Notes under the pieces: model-generated
Seen by the model: the letters and a program-made list of their open reading frames with translations, nothing else
Databases searched by the model: none
Told to the model about the DNA's origin: nothing
In this document: positions 7,669 through 14,625 of the stretch, piece after piece
Layout of the letters: every line of letters begins with the position of its first letter
Position numbering within the stretch: position 1 is the first letter of the stretch
Assembly: GCA_034666665.1 (NCBI GenBank)
Contig: JAXDLK010000196.1
Coordinates: forward strand, 1-21,273
Source of the DNA: JAXDLK01 sp034666665
GTDB taxonomy: Bacteria > Desulfobacterota > Binatia > JACPRU01
Length of the DNA: 21,273 nt
Direction of reading: 5' to 3'
Program-made: the position numbers and the translations under genes

Positions 7669-9135
7669 ATGTTGACCGCTGAGCAACTCGGCCATCTCCG
7701 CCACTTCGACAACCTGTCGCGGCAGCTACCGAACGACTGGTCGTCGATGCAGGGCAAGGGCGTCGGCCAGGACGACTTCGGCGGCTACCGTTTTCAGCTC
7801 GCCTACATGGCCTACGCCTTGGCGCTTGCTCACGTGCACTGGCTGCCGGCGGCCCCGGGCGTCTTCAAGGGAACGTTCGAACGGCTGATCGAGAAAATCC
7901 TGCTGCCGGAAGTCTGGATGTACTGGCGCGACACGAGCCGTGGCGGTGCGATCTTCAACCAACACCTCGGCGATCGCTTGCACGAGGAATGGAACCCGGT
8001 CGTCCGCGACAACATCATGTACAGCGCTTACGTGCAGTCCATGGCGCTCCTCTACCACTACCTCTTCGACGACGACCGCTACGCGAAGCCGAGCGCGCTC
8101 AGTTTTCGCCACTGGTCGTTTTTCTGGGGCGGCGAGGAGAAGCACTTCGACTACGACGAGAACTCGCTCAACGACCACATCTACTGGCAGATGGTCGAGA
8201 ACGGGCACCTCGGTATCGCCTGCGAGCCGAACTGCATCTTCCAGATCTGCAATCAGCCGGCGATCCTCGGCTTCCGCATGCATGACCTCGTGACCGGCGG
8301 CTCGACCGCAGAGGAGGTGACCCGCGGTTACGAACAGGCCTGGCTACAGTTCGGCCGGCTCGACGCCGGCGGTCACTACAACATGATGTTGCTCGCCGAC
8401 ACCAAGACCGTGCTGCCGAACGAGGGGAAAACGCCGTGGGTCGACGCCTGGTGCGGCACGCTCATGAACATGTGGAACCGAGAGTTCGTCCGCGCGAACT
8501 ACCCGCGTCAGGTCCGCGAGCTGCTCGATCGCGGCAGAGACGGCACGATGTCCGTGCGCTCCACGTCGCCGCGCGAGGTGATGGGCCAGCGCGTGGTGGC
8601 GGACAGCTGCGACTTCGGTTGGGTCGCCACGTGGGCGTCGGAGATGGGCGATTCCGAGACGCTCGACGGCCTCCTCGCGCACGCCGACCGTCATATGGCG
8701 CCGACGTGGGGCGACGGAGGCCTCTACTATCCGCGGAACGACGCGGAGACCGACGCGCAAGGAAACCGCACGCTCGTCGAGCCGCTGACCGGCAACGCAC
8801 TCCTCGGCTACGCGCGGCTCAACGTGCCTGACGGCCTCTGGCGGCTGTACAACGAGCCGTGGGACCGCTCGCACTTCACCGAGCCGGCGCTCGCCGCCGT
8901 GGCGCGGGACATCGACGTCAGCGAAGCGTTCTTCGACCGCGCGAAGCGGACACTCACGTTCACGATCCGCCGACGCGAAGATGTCGCGGGCAGCGGCATC
9001 ATTTCGCTTCGCAACGTCGACGAGTCGGCGTCCTGGAAGCTCGCTCCAGGCTTCGTGCTGTCGCGCGACGGCGGTGTCCTGTCTCTTCGCTGTCCGCCGG
9101 GAGGATTTCAGACGATCGTCGCCACGCTCCGATGA
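7669..9135 (+). CDS. Linalool dehydratase/isomerase (LDI)-like protein
   Basis: The 488-aa protein resembles the LDI family, whose founding member from Castellaniella defragrans interconverts myrcene, linalool and geraniol in an alpha/alpha barrel. Supporting segments are GGYRFQLAYMAYALALAHVH (about 38-57), NIMYSAYVQSMALLYHYLF (115-133), and ENGHLGIACEPN...FQICNQPAILGFRMHDL (about 177-207). Cys185 and Cys194 are nine residues apart, the spacing of the active-site pair Cys171/Cys180 in Castellaniella Ldi. Unlike that enzyme, this protein has no signal peptide and should be cytoplasmic. The ATG at 7669 gives a full-length product. Its stop overlaps the start of the SCO-like gene (ATGA). Most LDI homologues are uncharacterised, so the substrate is unknown; the family call rests on recalled motifs only. 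Confidence 0.7.
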   Translation: MLTAEQLGHLRHFDNLSRQLPNDWSSMQGKGVGQDDFGGYRFQLAYMAYALALAHVHWLPAAPGVFKGTFERLIEKILLPEVWMYWRDTSRGGAIFNQHLGDRLHEEWNPVVRDNIMYSAYVQSMALLYHYLFDDDRYAKPSALSFRHWSFFWGGEEKHFDYDENSLNDHIYWQMVENGHLGIACEPNCIFQICNQPAILGFRMHDLVTGGSTAEEVTRGYEQAWLQFGRLDAGGHYNMMLLADTKTVLPNEGKTPWVDAWCGTLMNMWNREFVRANYPRQVRELLDRGRDGTMSVRSTSPREVMGQRVVADSCDFGWVATWASEMGDSETLDGLLAHADRHMAPTWGDGGLYYPRNDAETDAQGNRTLVEPLTGNALLGYARLNVPDGLWRLYNEPWDRSHFTEPALAAVARDIDVSEAFFDRAKRTLTFTIRRREDVAGSGIISLRNVDESASWKLAPGFVLSRDGGVLSLRCPPGGFQTIVATLR

Positions 9136-9617
9136 AGCCGGGGGGCGAGTTTCATCTGATCGATCACCATGGGGTGGAGGTCAGCGACGCGACGTATCAC
9201 GGCCGTCACGCGCTCGTGTTCTTCGGCTTCACGCACTGCAAGGTCGTCTGCCCGCGCGCGCTCGGCCGGCTTACGCGGGTTCTCGACGCACTCGGGCCAC
9301 TCGCCGAGCAGATCCGGCCGCTCTACGTCACGGTCGATCCCGAGCGCGATAGCCCGGAGGTGATGCGCGCGTTCCTCGAGCGGAGCTACCCGCGCTTCAC
9401 CGGGCTCACCGGCTCGCGCCCGCAAATCGACGCCGCGAAGCGAGCCTTTCGCGTGTTCGCGCGCCGCACGGCCGATCCCGACGACCCCGACGGGTATGCC
9501 GTGCCGCACTCCGCGATCACGTACGTGCTCGACCCCGACGGGCGATACACGACTCACTTCACCGACGCTGTCGACGAGCGAGAAATGACCGAACGCCTGC
9601 GCGAGATCCTCTCATAG
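9132..9617 (+). CDS. SCO1/SenC-family thioredoxin-fold protein, soluble form
   Basis: SCO proteins bind copper and help metallate or reduce the CuA centre of cytochrome oxidase; some act as thiol oxidoreductases. This 161-aa protein has the core fold and the three canonical ligands: CxxxC at Cys36/Cys40 (GFTHCKVVCP) and His126 (VPHSAITYVLDPDG), with VTVDPERDSPEVM between. Typical SCO proteins start with a membrane anchor. Here the start ATG 9132 lies only about 30 residues before CxxxC and no hydrophobic leader exists, so a cytoplasmic location is predicted. The start overlaps the LDI-like stop by 4 bp, implying coupled translation and a shared role. The family call is firm; the physiological role is open. 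Confidence 0.85.
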   Translation: MKPGGEFHLIDHHGVEVSDATYHGRHALVFFGFTHCKVVCPRALGRLTRVLDALGPLAEQIRPLYVTVDPERDSPEVMRAFLERSYPRFTGLTGSRPQIDAAKRAFRVFARRTADPDDPDGYAVPHSAITYVLDPDGRYTTHFTDAVDEREMTERLREILS

Positions 9618-9643
9618 CGAGTACGCGACGAGGCCTGAAGTCG

Positions 9644-9772
9644 CGTGTCCTCGGACGTAGCTGGTCGTATGCGCTCGACGTCGACACCGTACGAATGGTC
9701 GAACGCACGGCAGGAGTGTGGAACGTGTCCAAGTCTGAAGCGCTCCGGCGCGCCATCCATGCCCCGTCGTAG
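9644..9772 (+). pseudogene. Remnant of a ribbon-helix-helix (CopG-type) antitoxin/DNA-binding protein
   Basis: The frame reads RVLGRSWSYALDVDTVRMVE, then RTAGVWNVSKSEALRRAIHA, and stops at TAG 9770-9772. This matches small RHH regulators: a beta-strand, helix VRMVERTA, and the WNVSKSEALRRAI helix-turn with its conserved N-cap. No ATG, GTG or TTG start lies in frame upstream back to the SCO stop, and the product stops abruptly after about 42 residues. It therefore looks like a decayed gene. No PIN or other toxin partner is recognisable after it. Confidence 0.5.
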
Positions 9773-9906
9773 ACGACGTGCCGATGCGCGTAAGCCCTGA
9801 CGTGCCCGCGCTTTCGCTCGACTAGGTTCGGGGTCACCCCTAGGATGGCGAGTTCGACCTCCGCGGGGCTGAAACCGTCGGCGAAGAGGCAGCACGGAAT
9901 GGCGTG

Positions 9907-10176
9907 TCAGTCACGATCGCGAAGCGGAGTCAGAGGGGAAGCCGTCGGGCCGAAGAACTTCGCCATGTCCAGGCCGGCGGTCGTGTGCTCGCCCGCCGGA
10001 TCCATCACTGCGACCCAGAGGTCGTCGTCCTCGTCGAAGGCCGTGAGGTGCGTGGACAGTCGAGACATCAAGGCCGGAGTGATCGCGTTCTACTTCGAGG
10101 TGTTGTCGAGCGAGATCACGCAGACGTGACCCTCGACCGTCATCGTCACGTCCGGCGCATTCCGTTCCGTCGTCAT
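9907..10176 (-). pseudogene. Enoyl-CoA hydratase/isomerase (crotonase) fragment with premature stop
   Basis: ATG 10176 follows a good ribosome binding site (AGGAG, 8-base spacer). The frame reads MTTERNAPDVTMTVEGHVCV, ISLDNTSK, then TAG at 10090-10092. It continues NAITPALMSRLSTHLTAFDE, DDDLWVAVMDPAGEHTTAGL, DMAKFFGPTA, and then loses similarity before TGA at 9907. The crotonase at 20522-21273 reads DNTAKKNAITPALMSRL at the same place, so TAG replaced a lysine codon. Two-thirds of the family length is missing. The sequence is a decayed, truncated paralogue. The upstream remnant at 10230-10502 suggests it once followed an isomerase gene. Confidence 0.88.
9944..10139. repeat. Direct repeat copy A (crotonase 5' region)
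   Basis: These 196 bp align without gaps to 21078-21273 (offset 11134). I count seven mismatches, about 96% identity. Both copies have the same orientation. Similarity stops sharply left of about 9944. On the right it continues at least to the window edge in copy B, so the full repeat may be longer. Confidence 0.9.
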
Positions 10177-10229
10177 CGTGCTCGCTCCTGCTCGGGCATG
10201 GCTCGCGACAGTCCCCACTTTGCGAGCTT

Positions 10230-10502
10230 TCACGGGCTTCCAGCACCGAGCGCTCGCTCGACCCAATCGAGACGATCGTTTCCCCAGAACATCTCGTCGT
10301 CGACGAAGAAGGTCGGTGCGCCGAAGACTCCCCGCTCGACTGCGATCTCGGTCGCCCGCCGAAGCTCGTCCTTCGTGCTCTGCTCGTCGATCGCGCGAAG
10401 GAGCTCGTCCGCATCGACGCCCGCACGCCGAAGGACCGCACGAAAGACTTCGTCGTCGCCGAGATCCAGCGCTTCCGCCCACCGCGCCGAGAAGCATCGT
10501 TC
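10230..10502 (-). pseudogene. C-terminal fragment of a DsbA-fold/HCCA-isomerase-like protein
   Basis: The frame between in-frame stops reads CFSARWAEALDLGDDEVFRA, then VLRRAGVDADELLRA, and later ERGVFGAPTFFVDDEMFWGN and DRLDWVERALGAGSP, ending at TGA 10230-10232. It parallels the C-terminal half of the intact protein at 13177-13770 (ERGVFGSPTFIVGDDVFFGN, DRLEFLEQ), including the cis-proline region. The N-terminal half with the SPY active-site motif is missing, and there is no start codon. It lies 53 bp upstream of the crotonase fragment on the same strand, so the two are probably debris of one former operon. Confidence 0.82.
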
Positions 10503-10562
10503 TCACCAGACTTCGACGGCGGCGCTCCCGGGACTTGAACGGAGGTTCGCGACGATCCACAC

Positions 10563-11072
10563 ATGGGCGTGCTCCCGATGAACGGCCTCGGTTGCGACTA
10601 CGCCGCGGTCGACGACGATTCGTTCGTCGCGCGCTACCGCGCGCGCTGCCATTGCGGCGGGGTCTGCTACGAGGTCGGCGTCGATCCGGTGGATGCAAAG
10701 ATCTGCCACTGCCGGAGCTGCCAGACGTTGCACGGCGCGCCCATGCAGTGGGCCGCGATCTTTCACAAGCGCGACGTCCGAATGACCCGAGGAGTAGAGC
10801 ATCTCCGCTTCTATTCCGGCGTGCTCCGGCGGGCCGTGCGCGAACCGCCTTGCAAGGTGAGTTGCGTGCTTTGCGGCACGCCGATCGCCGATGAAGGTCG
10901 GCGCATGTGGCTCGCATTCCCGACGTTGTTCGAATTCAGCGCGAAGGGCGAGATCCCAGAAGCGTTTCGCCCGACCTGCCATATCTTCTACGGACAGCGC
11001 GTCGCCGACGTCGATGACGGCCTGCCGAAATGGTCGGGGCACAAGAACGCCTCGGAACAGATCGGCGGCTGA
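10563..11072 (+). CDS. GFA/CENP-V-family zinc-binding protein
   Basis: The 169-aa protein has the GFA (glutathione-dependent formaldehyde-activating enzyme-like, Mss4-like fold) cysteine pattern: CHCG at 29-32, CHCRSC at 48-53, and CVLCG at 101-105. SCQTLHGAPMQWAAIF and GTPIADEGRRMW are typical flanking segments. Founding members bind glutathione and were proposed to aid formaldehyde conjugation, but most homologues are uncharacterised. The start ATG 10563 has no well-placed ribosome binding site (GGAGG is 17 bases upstream); ATG 10578 is an alternative. The stop lies 4 bp from the convergent SDR gene. Nothing nearby suggests formaldehyde metabolism. Confidence 0.85.
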   Translation: MGVLPMNGLGCDYAAVDDDSFVARYRARCHCGGVCYEVGVDPVDAKICHCRSCQTLHGAPMQWAAIFHKRDVRMTRGVEHLRFYSGVLRRAVREPPCKVSCVLCGTPIADEGRRMWLAFPTLFEFSAKGEIPEAFRPTCHIFYGQRVADVDDGLPKWSGHKNASEQIGG

Positions 11073-11076
11073 TCCA

Positions 11077-11832
11077 TCACCATTTCTCGACCCACGGCCG
11101 CAGCACGACTTCGAACGCCCACGTGGAGCGGTGCTGGCGATGGAGCTGCAGGTACGCTTCCGCGATGCGGTCCGGGTCGGCCATGTTGTCGTCGACGGCG
11201 ACTCCCGCGAGTCTGTGCGCGCGGGTGCCGTCCTCCTGTCTCCAACCGATCGCGGCGTCGATCGGCACGTTCGCGATGTGGATGCCCTGCGGCATCAATT
11301 CCCTCGCCATGCTCTCGGCGAGTCCCGCCTTGGCGTGGCATGCCATCGCGAAGGCACCGCTCATGGGAAAGCCTTTCAGTGCGGCGCTCGCGTTCGTGAA
11401 GACGATCGTTCCCCTCGTGCCATTGGCGTCGGGTTGGTTCTCGAGCATCAGCCGCACGGCCTGCTGACCGACCAAGAACGCACTGAACGCCGAGTTCCGT
11501 AGTGTCTCGAGAACCAGGCCCGGGTCGGCGTCGGTAATCGGCTTGCGGAAGATGTCGAGCGTCCTGCCATCGATGTTGTGCACGACGAGCGTCGGCGACC
11601 CGAGGTCGCGGACGACGTTCCGGAACAGCGACTCCACGGCCGTCGGCTGGCCCGCATCGCACGCGTAACGGCGCACCCCGTGCGCTTTCTCCAGGGCCCG
11701 CAGAACCGGCTTGTCGGGATCTCTGGCGGCGATGCCGACGCGCATGCCGCTTTCCGCGAACAGCCTCGCGCAACTCGAGCTGATGCCCGGGCCGCCCCCG
11801 ACGATGACCGCAACGTCTTTGGAAGGTTCCAC
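11077..11832 (-). CDS. SDR-family protein lacking the catalytic tyrosine (SDR 1)
   Basis: This 251-aa Rossmann-fold protein carries a nucleotide-binding loop VGGGPGIS at residues 11-18. The NNAG motif is changed to HNIDG, and the Ser region reads FTNASAAL. At the YxxxK position the sequence reads AFAMACHAKAGL: the lysine is kept but alanine stands where the tyrosine belongs. It may therefore be a divergent oxidoreductase or a non-reducing member. The C-terminus QHRSTWAFEVVLRPWVEKW shares a signature with its two upstream neighbours. Start GTG 11832, preceded by GAGG with a 7-base spacer overlapping the SDR 2 stop. It is the last gene of the TetR-divergent operon. Confidence 0.85.
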   Translation of the reverse strand: MEPSKDVAVIVGGGPGISSSCARLFAESGMRVGIAARDPDKPVLRALEKAHGVRRYACDAGQPTAVESLFRNVVRDLGSPTLVVHNIDGRTLDIFRKPITDADPGLVLETLRNSAFSAFLVGQQAVRLMLENQPDANGTRGTIVFTNASAALKGFPMSGAFAMACHAKAGLAESMARELMPQGIHIANVPIDAAIGWRQEDGTRAHRLAGVAVDDNMADPDRIAEAYLQLHRQHRSTWAFEVVLRPWVEKW

Positions 11833-11841
11833 GCCTTGCCC

Positions 11842-12606
11842 TCAGTGATTCCACCAGGCGCGATCGGAGAACGCGCGCAGATCGATCTCGTGCGTCCAGG
11901 TGGAGCGATGTTGCTTCGCGAGGTGGAGGTACGTCTCCGCGACCTCCGTGGGAAGGATGAGGCCGTCATGCTCGTTGCCGCGGGTCTCTCTCAGTTGCCG
12001 GAACCTCTCCGCTCCCAGCATCTTCCCCAAGGTGTCCGGCGCATCGACGGCGCCGTCGACCAGGATGTGAACGACGTGGATCCCTTTCGACGCGAACTCC
12101 GCGTTGAGTGTCTGGCAGAGCATCCGTCGTCCGCCCATGGCCGCCGCATGGGAATGCTGTCCGGCGTTCCCACGCATCGCCGCCGTCGACGAAGTCACGA
12201 GGATCGTTCCTTTGCCCCGGCGTTCCATCAGCGGGCAGACGGCCGACGCCACGCGAAAGAGACCGAGCGTCCCGAGACGCCAGCCTGTCTCGAAGACTTT
12301 GAGCGACGTGTCCTTCAATGCCCGATCGCCGATTTGAGCGCCCAGGTTGTAGATGACGACCTCGATCGGACCGATGTCGGCCTCGATGGCGGCAACGCGC
12401 TCCTCGATCGAGCCGGGCGCGACCGCGTCGAGGAGATATCCCGTCGCCGAACCGCCGTCGCTCTCGATCGCCTCGACCAATCGATTCAGGCCCTCCGAAT
12501 CGGTGCGCCGACACAGACACGCGTGATAGCCCTCTAGAGCGAACCGCCGAGCGACGGTTCCGCCGATTCCCGCGCCGGCACCGATCACCAAACAAACGGG
12601 CTTCAC
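11842..12606 (-). CDS. SDR-family protein lacking Tyr and Lys of the catalytic motif (SDR 2)
   Basis: From GTG 12606 the protein is 254 aa. It begins KPVCLVIGAGAGIGGTVARRF, a good glycine-rich NAD(P) loop. YNLGAQIGD replaces NNAG, and SSTAAMRG contains the serine. Thirteen residues on, histidine stands in place of Tyr and methionine in place of Lys (HAAAM). A classical SDR proton relay is therefore absent. The C-terminus QHRSTWTHEIDLRAF repeats the family signature. A GAGGG ribosome binding site lies 8 bases before the GTG. The open frame continues upstream to 12720, but that part is not SDR-like. It sits 9 bp before SDR 1 and 43 bp after the SDR pseudogene. Confidence 0.85.
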   Translation of the reverse strand: MKPVCLVIGAGAGIGGTVARRFALEGYHACLCRRTDSEGLNRLVEAIESDGGSATGYLLDAVAPGSIEERVAAIEADIGPIEVVIYNLGAQIGDRALKDTSLKVFETGWRLGTLGLFRVASAVCPLMERRGKGTILVTSSTAAMRGNAGQHSHAAAMGGRRMLCQTLNAEFASKGIHVVHILVDGAVDAPDTLGKMLGAERFRQLRETRGNEHDGLILPTEVAETYLHLAKQHRSTWTHEIDLRAFSDRAWWNH

Positions 12607-12649
12607 GTGCGGTCCCTCATGTCTTCTCCTCGGTCGGTGTCCATCGATG

Positions 12650-13125
12650 TCACCAGGGCTCGGCGAAGGGGCGGATCTCGACGTTGAACGACCACGCCGA
12701 CCGGTCCTGATGGACGACATGCCACACTTCTTCGGCGATCGCAGACGGCTGGATGAAGAACGAATCTCCCGCCGGCTTCGAAACCATCGCTCGCGTCCAT
12801 TCGAGGTCGATGACGGCGTCGATCACGACGTAGGCGACGTGCACGCCTTTCGGCCCGACCTCGCGAGCGATCGCCTCGGCGAGGATCCGTTGCGCCGCCT
12901 TGGTCGGCGCAAACCCCGCGAACTTGGGCTTCCCGCGGAGCGCTGACGTGTTCCCCGTGACGATGATCGCTCCTTCGCCCGCTTCGATCATCGCCGGAGC
13001 CAGCCGCCGAGCCAGATGGAGGAGCGCCATGATATTCGTCTGAAAGTTCCGATTCAGCACTTCGGGCTCGACGTCCAGGAACGACGCGAACGCGCCGCCG
13101 ACGGCACGGGAAGCTTCTTCTCCAC
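12650..13125 (-). pseudogene. SDR-family gene with internal deletion and frameshift (SDR 3)
   Basis: A ribosome binding site AAGGAG (13133-13138) and GTG 13125 begin MEKKLPV, a normal SDR amino end. Then the Rossmann segment of about 80 residues is missing. SDR similarity resumes in another frame near 13105 with GGAFASFLDVEPEVLNRNF. It continues through IIVTGNTSALRGKPKFAGFA, PTKAAQRILAEAIAREVGPK and finally QDRSAWSFNVEIRPFAEPW. The catalytic position here is Phe-x-x-x-Lys. Translation from GTG 13060 could give a 136-aa stub without a cofactor-binding site. It lies 51 bp after the isomerase-like gene in the same operon. Confidence 0.75.
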
Positions 13126-13176
13126 GGTCGGTCTCCTTCCGAAGTCGGCGGCTCGAACGCCGACGGCGGCACGCTG

Positions 13177-13770
13177 CTAGCGCTGGAGCCTCTGCTCCAG
13201 GAATTCCAGACGGTCGTTGCCGAAGAACACGTCGTCACCGACGATGAACGTCGGTGATCCGAAGACGCCCCGCTCCGCGGCGGTCTCCGTATTCTCCGCG
13301 AGGCGCTCGCCGTAGCGAGCCGCGTCCGCAGTCTCGAGCAGCGCGTTCCCGTCCAATCCGCCGGCCTTCAGTGCTTCCGCCAGGCGAGCGCGATCGTTCA
13401 CCTCGACCCCCTCGGCCCAGAACGCGCGGAACACCGCGCGGTTGTACGCTTCCTCCACGTCTTGATCCTGCGCGACCAAGGCCCCTCGCAAGGCGAGGCT
13501 CTGATCGGCGGCGAACACGTGGGGATTGAACTCAAACGGCACGCGGTACCGGGACACCCAGCGCCCGATGTCCGCGCCGGCGTACTTCATCTTGTTCGCG
13601 CAGAGAACCGTGGTCGGAGAGTTGCCGACGCGCTTCATGAGATTCAAGAGATGCATCGGCCAGAGACGGAACGTAGCGCCGGTCCGCGTCTTCAGAGCGC
13701 TCAGCTGGGTCTCGGCGAGGTAGGTGTACGGGCTCACGAAATCGAAGAAGAAATCGACTTGCTCCGGCAT
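13177..13770 (-). CDS. 2-hydroxychromene-2-carboxylate isomerase-like, DsbA/GST-kappa-fold protein
   Basis: The 197-aa protein starts PEQVDFFFDFVSPYTYLAET. The SPY motif at residues 13-15 carries the serine that replaces the CxxC of DsbA in HCCA isomerases. WPMHLLNLMKRVGN, and near the end GVFGSPTFIVGDDVFFGNDR with the cis-proline, are standard for the family. Characterised members isomerise a ring-opened or chromene intermediate of naphthalene breakdown using glutathione; many relatives act elsewhere. ATG 13770 is preceded by GGAGG with a 5-base spacer. It is the first gene of the minus-strand operon with the SDRs and is divergent from a TetR regulator. A truncated relative lies at 10230-10502. 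Confidence 0.88.
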   Translation of the reverse strand: MPEQVDFFFDFVSPYTYLAETQLSALKTRTGATFRLWPMHLLNLMKRVGNSPTTVLCANKMKYAGADIGRWVSRYRVPFEFNPHVFAADQSLALRGALVAQDQDVEEAYNRAVFRAFWAEGVEVNDRARLAEALKAGGLDGNALLETADAARYGERLAENTETAAERGVFGSPTFIVGDDVFFGNDRLEFLEQRLQR

Positions 13771-13821
13771 GCGGTCCTCCGATCGTTCCGGCGTTGCGAT
13801 CGTCCAAGCGATGCGTTAGCT

Positions 13822-13872
13822 TTTGATTACGATCGTTACGTAAGCGAGCCAATCGTGACGACCGCAATCAAA
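13822..13872. promoter_or_regulatory. Candidate TetR operator in the divergent intergenic region
   Basis: An inverted repeat of 15-bp arms spans 13822-13836 (TTTGATTACGATCGT) and 13858-13872, with 13 of 15 positions complementary and a 21-bp spacer. Inside it, ATCGTTACG (13832-13840) recurs directly as ATCGTGACG (13852-13860). It sits between the isomerase-like operon and tetR. TetR-family repressors commonly bind such palindromes to control themselves and a divergent operon; the assignment here is inference. Confidence 0.5.
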
Positions 13873-13912
13873 TGAGTCAAGGGGGCATTCCGGGCTCGAA
13901 GGAGATTTTTTC

Positions 13913-14491
13913 GTGCGGGTATCGAAAGAGCAGGCGGCCGATAACCGGCGGCGAATCCTCGCGGCTGCCGGCCGCCTGTTTCGGGAACGAGGGATCGACG
14001 GCACGGGCGTCGACGCGATCACCGAGGCCGCCGGCCTCACCCACGGCGCGTTCTACAGCCAATTCGAGTCCAAGGAGGCCGTCGTCGCCGAGGCCGTGCG
14101 ACTCGCGATCGAGGAGTCGCGGCGACTGCTCGAGGGCCTGTCGAAGGACAAGGGACGGAGCGAAGCGCTCACCAGCTTCGTCAATGCGTACCTCGCGCGG
14201 AGTCACCGGGATGCACCGGGGAAGGGCTGCGCGATCGCCGCTCTCGGCGCGGACGTCGCTCGTCAACCGAAAGCGGTTCGCGACCGTTTCACGGAGGCAC
14301 TCGAGGGCACGCTCGAAACTCTCGCGGACCTCTTCCCCGGCAAGGCCGCGCCACACCGTCGCGATCGCGCGATCGCTCTGTTTTCGGAGATGCTGGGAGC
14401 GATGATCCTCGCCCGCGCGGTCAGCGACGAATCGCTTTCGCGACGGATCTTGAAGACGGCGGCGAATCGGTTGCCGGCGACGACTCGCTGA
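13913..14491 (+). CDS. TetR/AcrR-family transcriptional regulator
   Basis: The 192-aa protein has an N-terminal TetR helix-turn-helix: NRRRILAAAGRLFRERG, GTGVDAITEAAGLTHGAFYS and QFESKEAVVAEAV (about 10-60). GKGCAIAALGADVARQP near residue 100 is typical of one TetR C-terminal ligand-domain class. It should repress transcription until a small ligand binds. GTG 13913 is preceded by GGAGA with a 7-base spacer. Its position divergent from the isomerase/SDR operon, with an inverted repeat between, makes that operon its probable target. The ligand is unknown. Confidence 0.92.
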   Translation: MRVSKEQAADNRRRILAAAGRLFRERGIDGTGVDAITEAAGLTHGAFYSQFESKEAVVAEAVRLAIEESRRLLEGLSKDKGRSEALTSFVNAYLARSHRDAPGKGCAIAALGADVARQPKAVRDRFTEALEGTLETLADLFPGKAAPHRRDRAIALFSEMLGAMILARAVSDESLSRRILKTAANRLPATTR

Positions 14492-14625
14492 GGATCGGTC
14501 GGCGATCCGTCCCTGGCCTCGGTCTTGTCCGCCATCAGCTTCATGTCGTTGAAGGGAACGGCGGGTGCGTTTGTCACCGGCGGCGTGACGGGACTATAGC
14601 GAGGTCATTCGAGGAGAGGTGCGTG
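14492..14625. other. Short non-coding gap with a possible degraded coding end (minus strand)
   Basis: No intact gene lies here. On the minus strand, GTG 14577 opens a frame reading TNAPAVPFNDMKLMADKTEA, which then runs into the antisense of tetR. This resembles the N-terminal leader of some bacterial cytochromes P450, but the rest is absent; I give it low weight. An imperfect GTCAC...GTGAC inverted repeat lies near 14574-14590. Confidence 0.25.

Larger units (their letters stand above)
9618..10562. other. Gene-remnant zone without intact coding sequence
   Basis: About 945 bp separate the SCO-like gene from the GFA-like gene. They hold three recognisable remnants: an RHH antitoxin (plus), a crotonase N-terminal fragment (minus) and an isomerase C-terminal fragment (minus). 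Between 9773 and 9906 a minus-strand frame reads LFADGFSPAEVELAILGVTP and then NLVERKRGHVRAYAHRH. It looks protein-like but I cannot assign it. No transposase or recombinase is visible. Confidence 0.6.
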
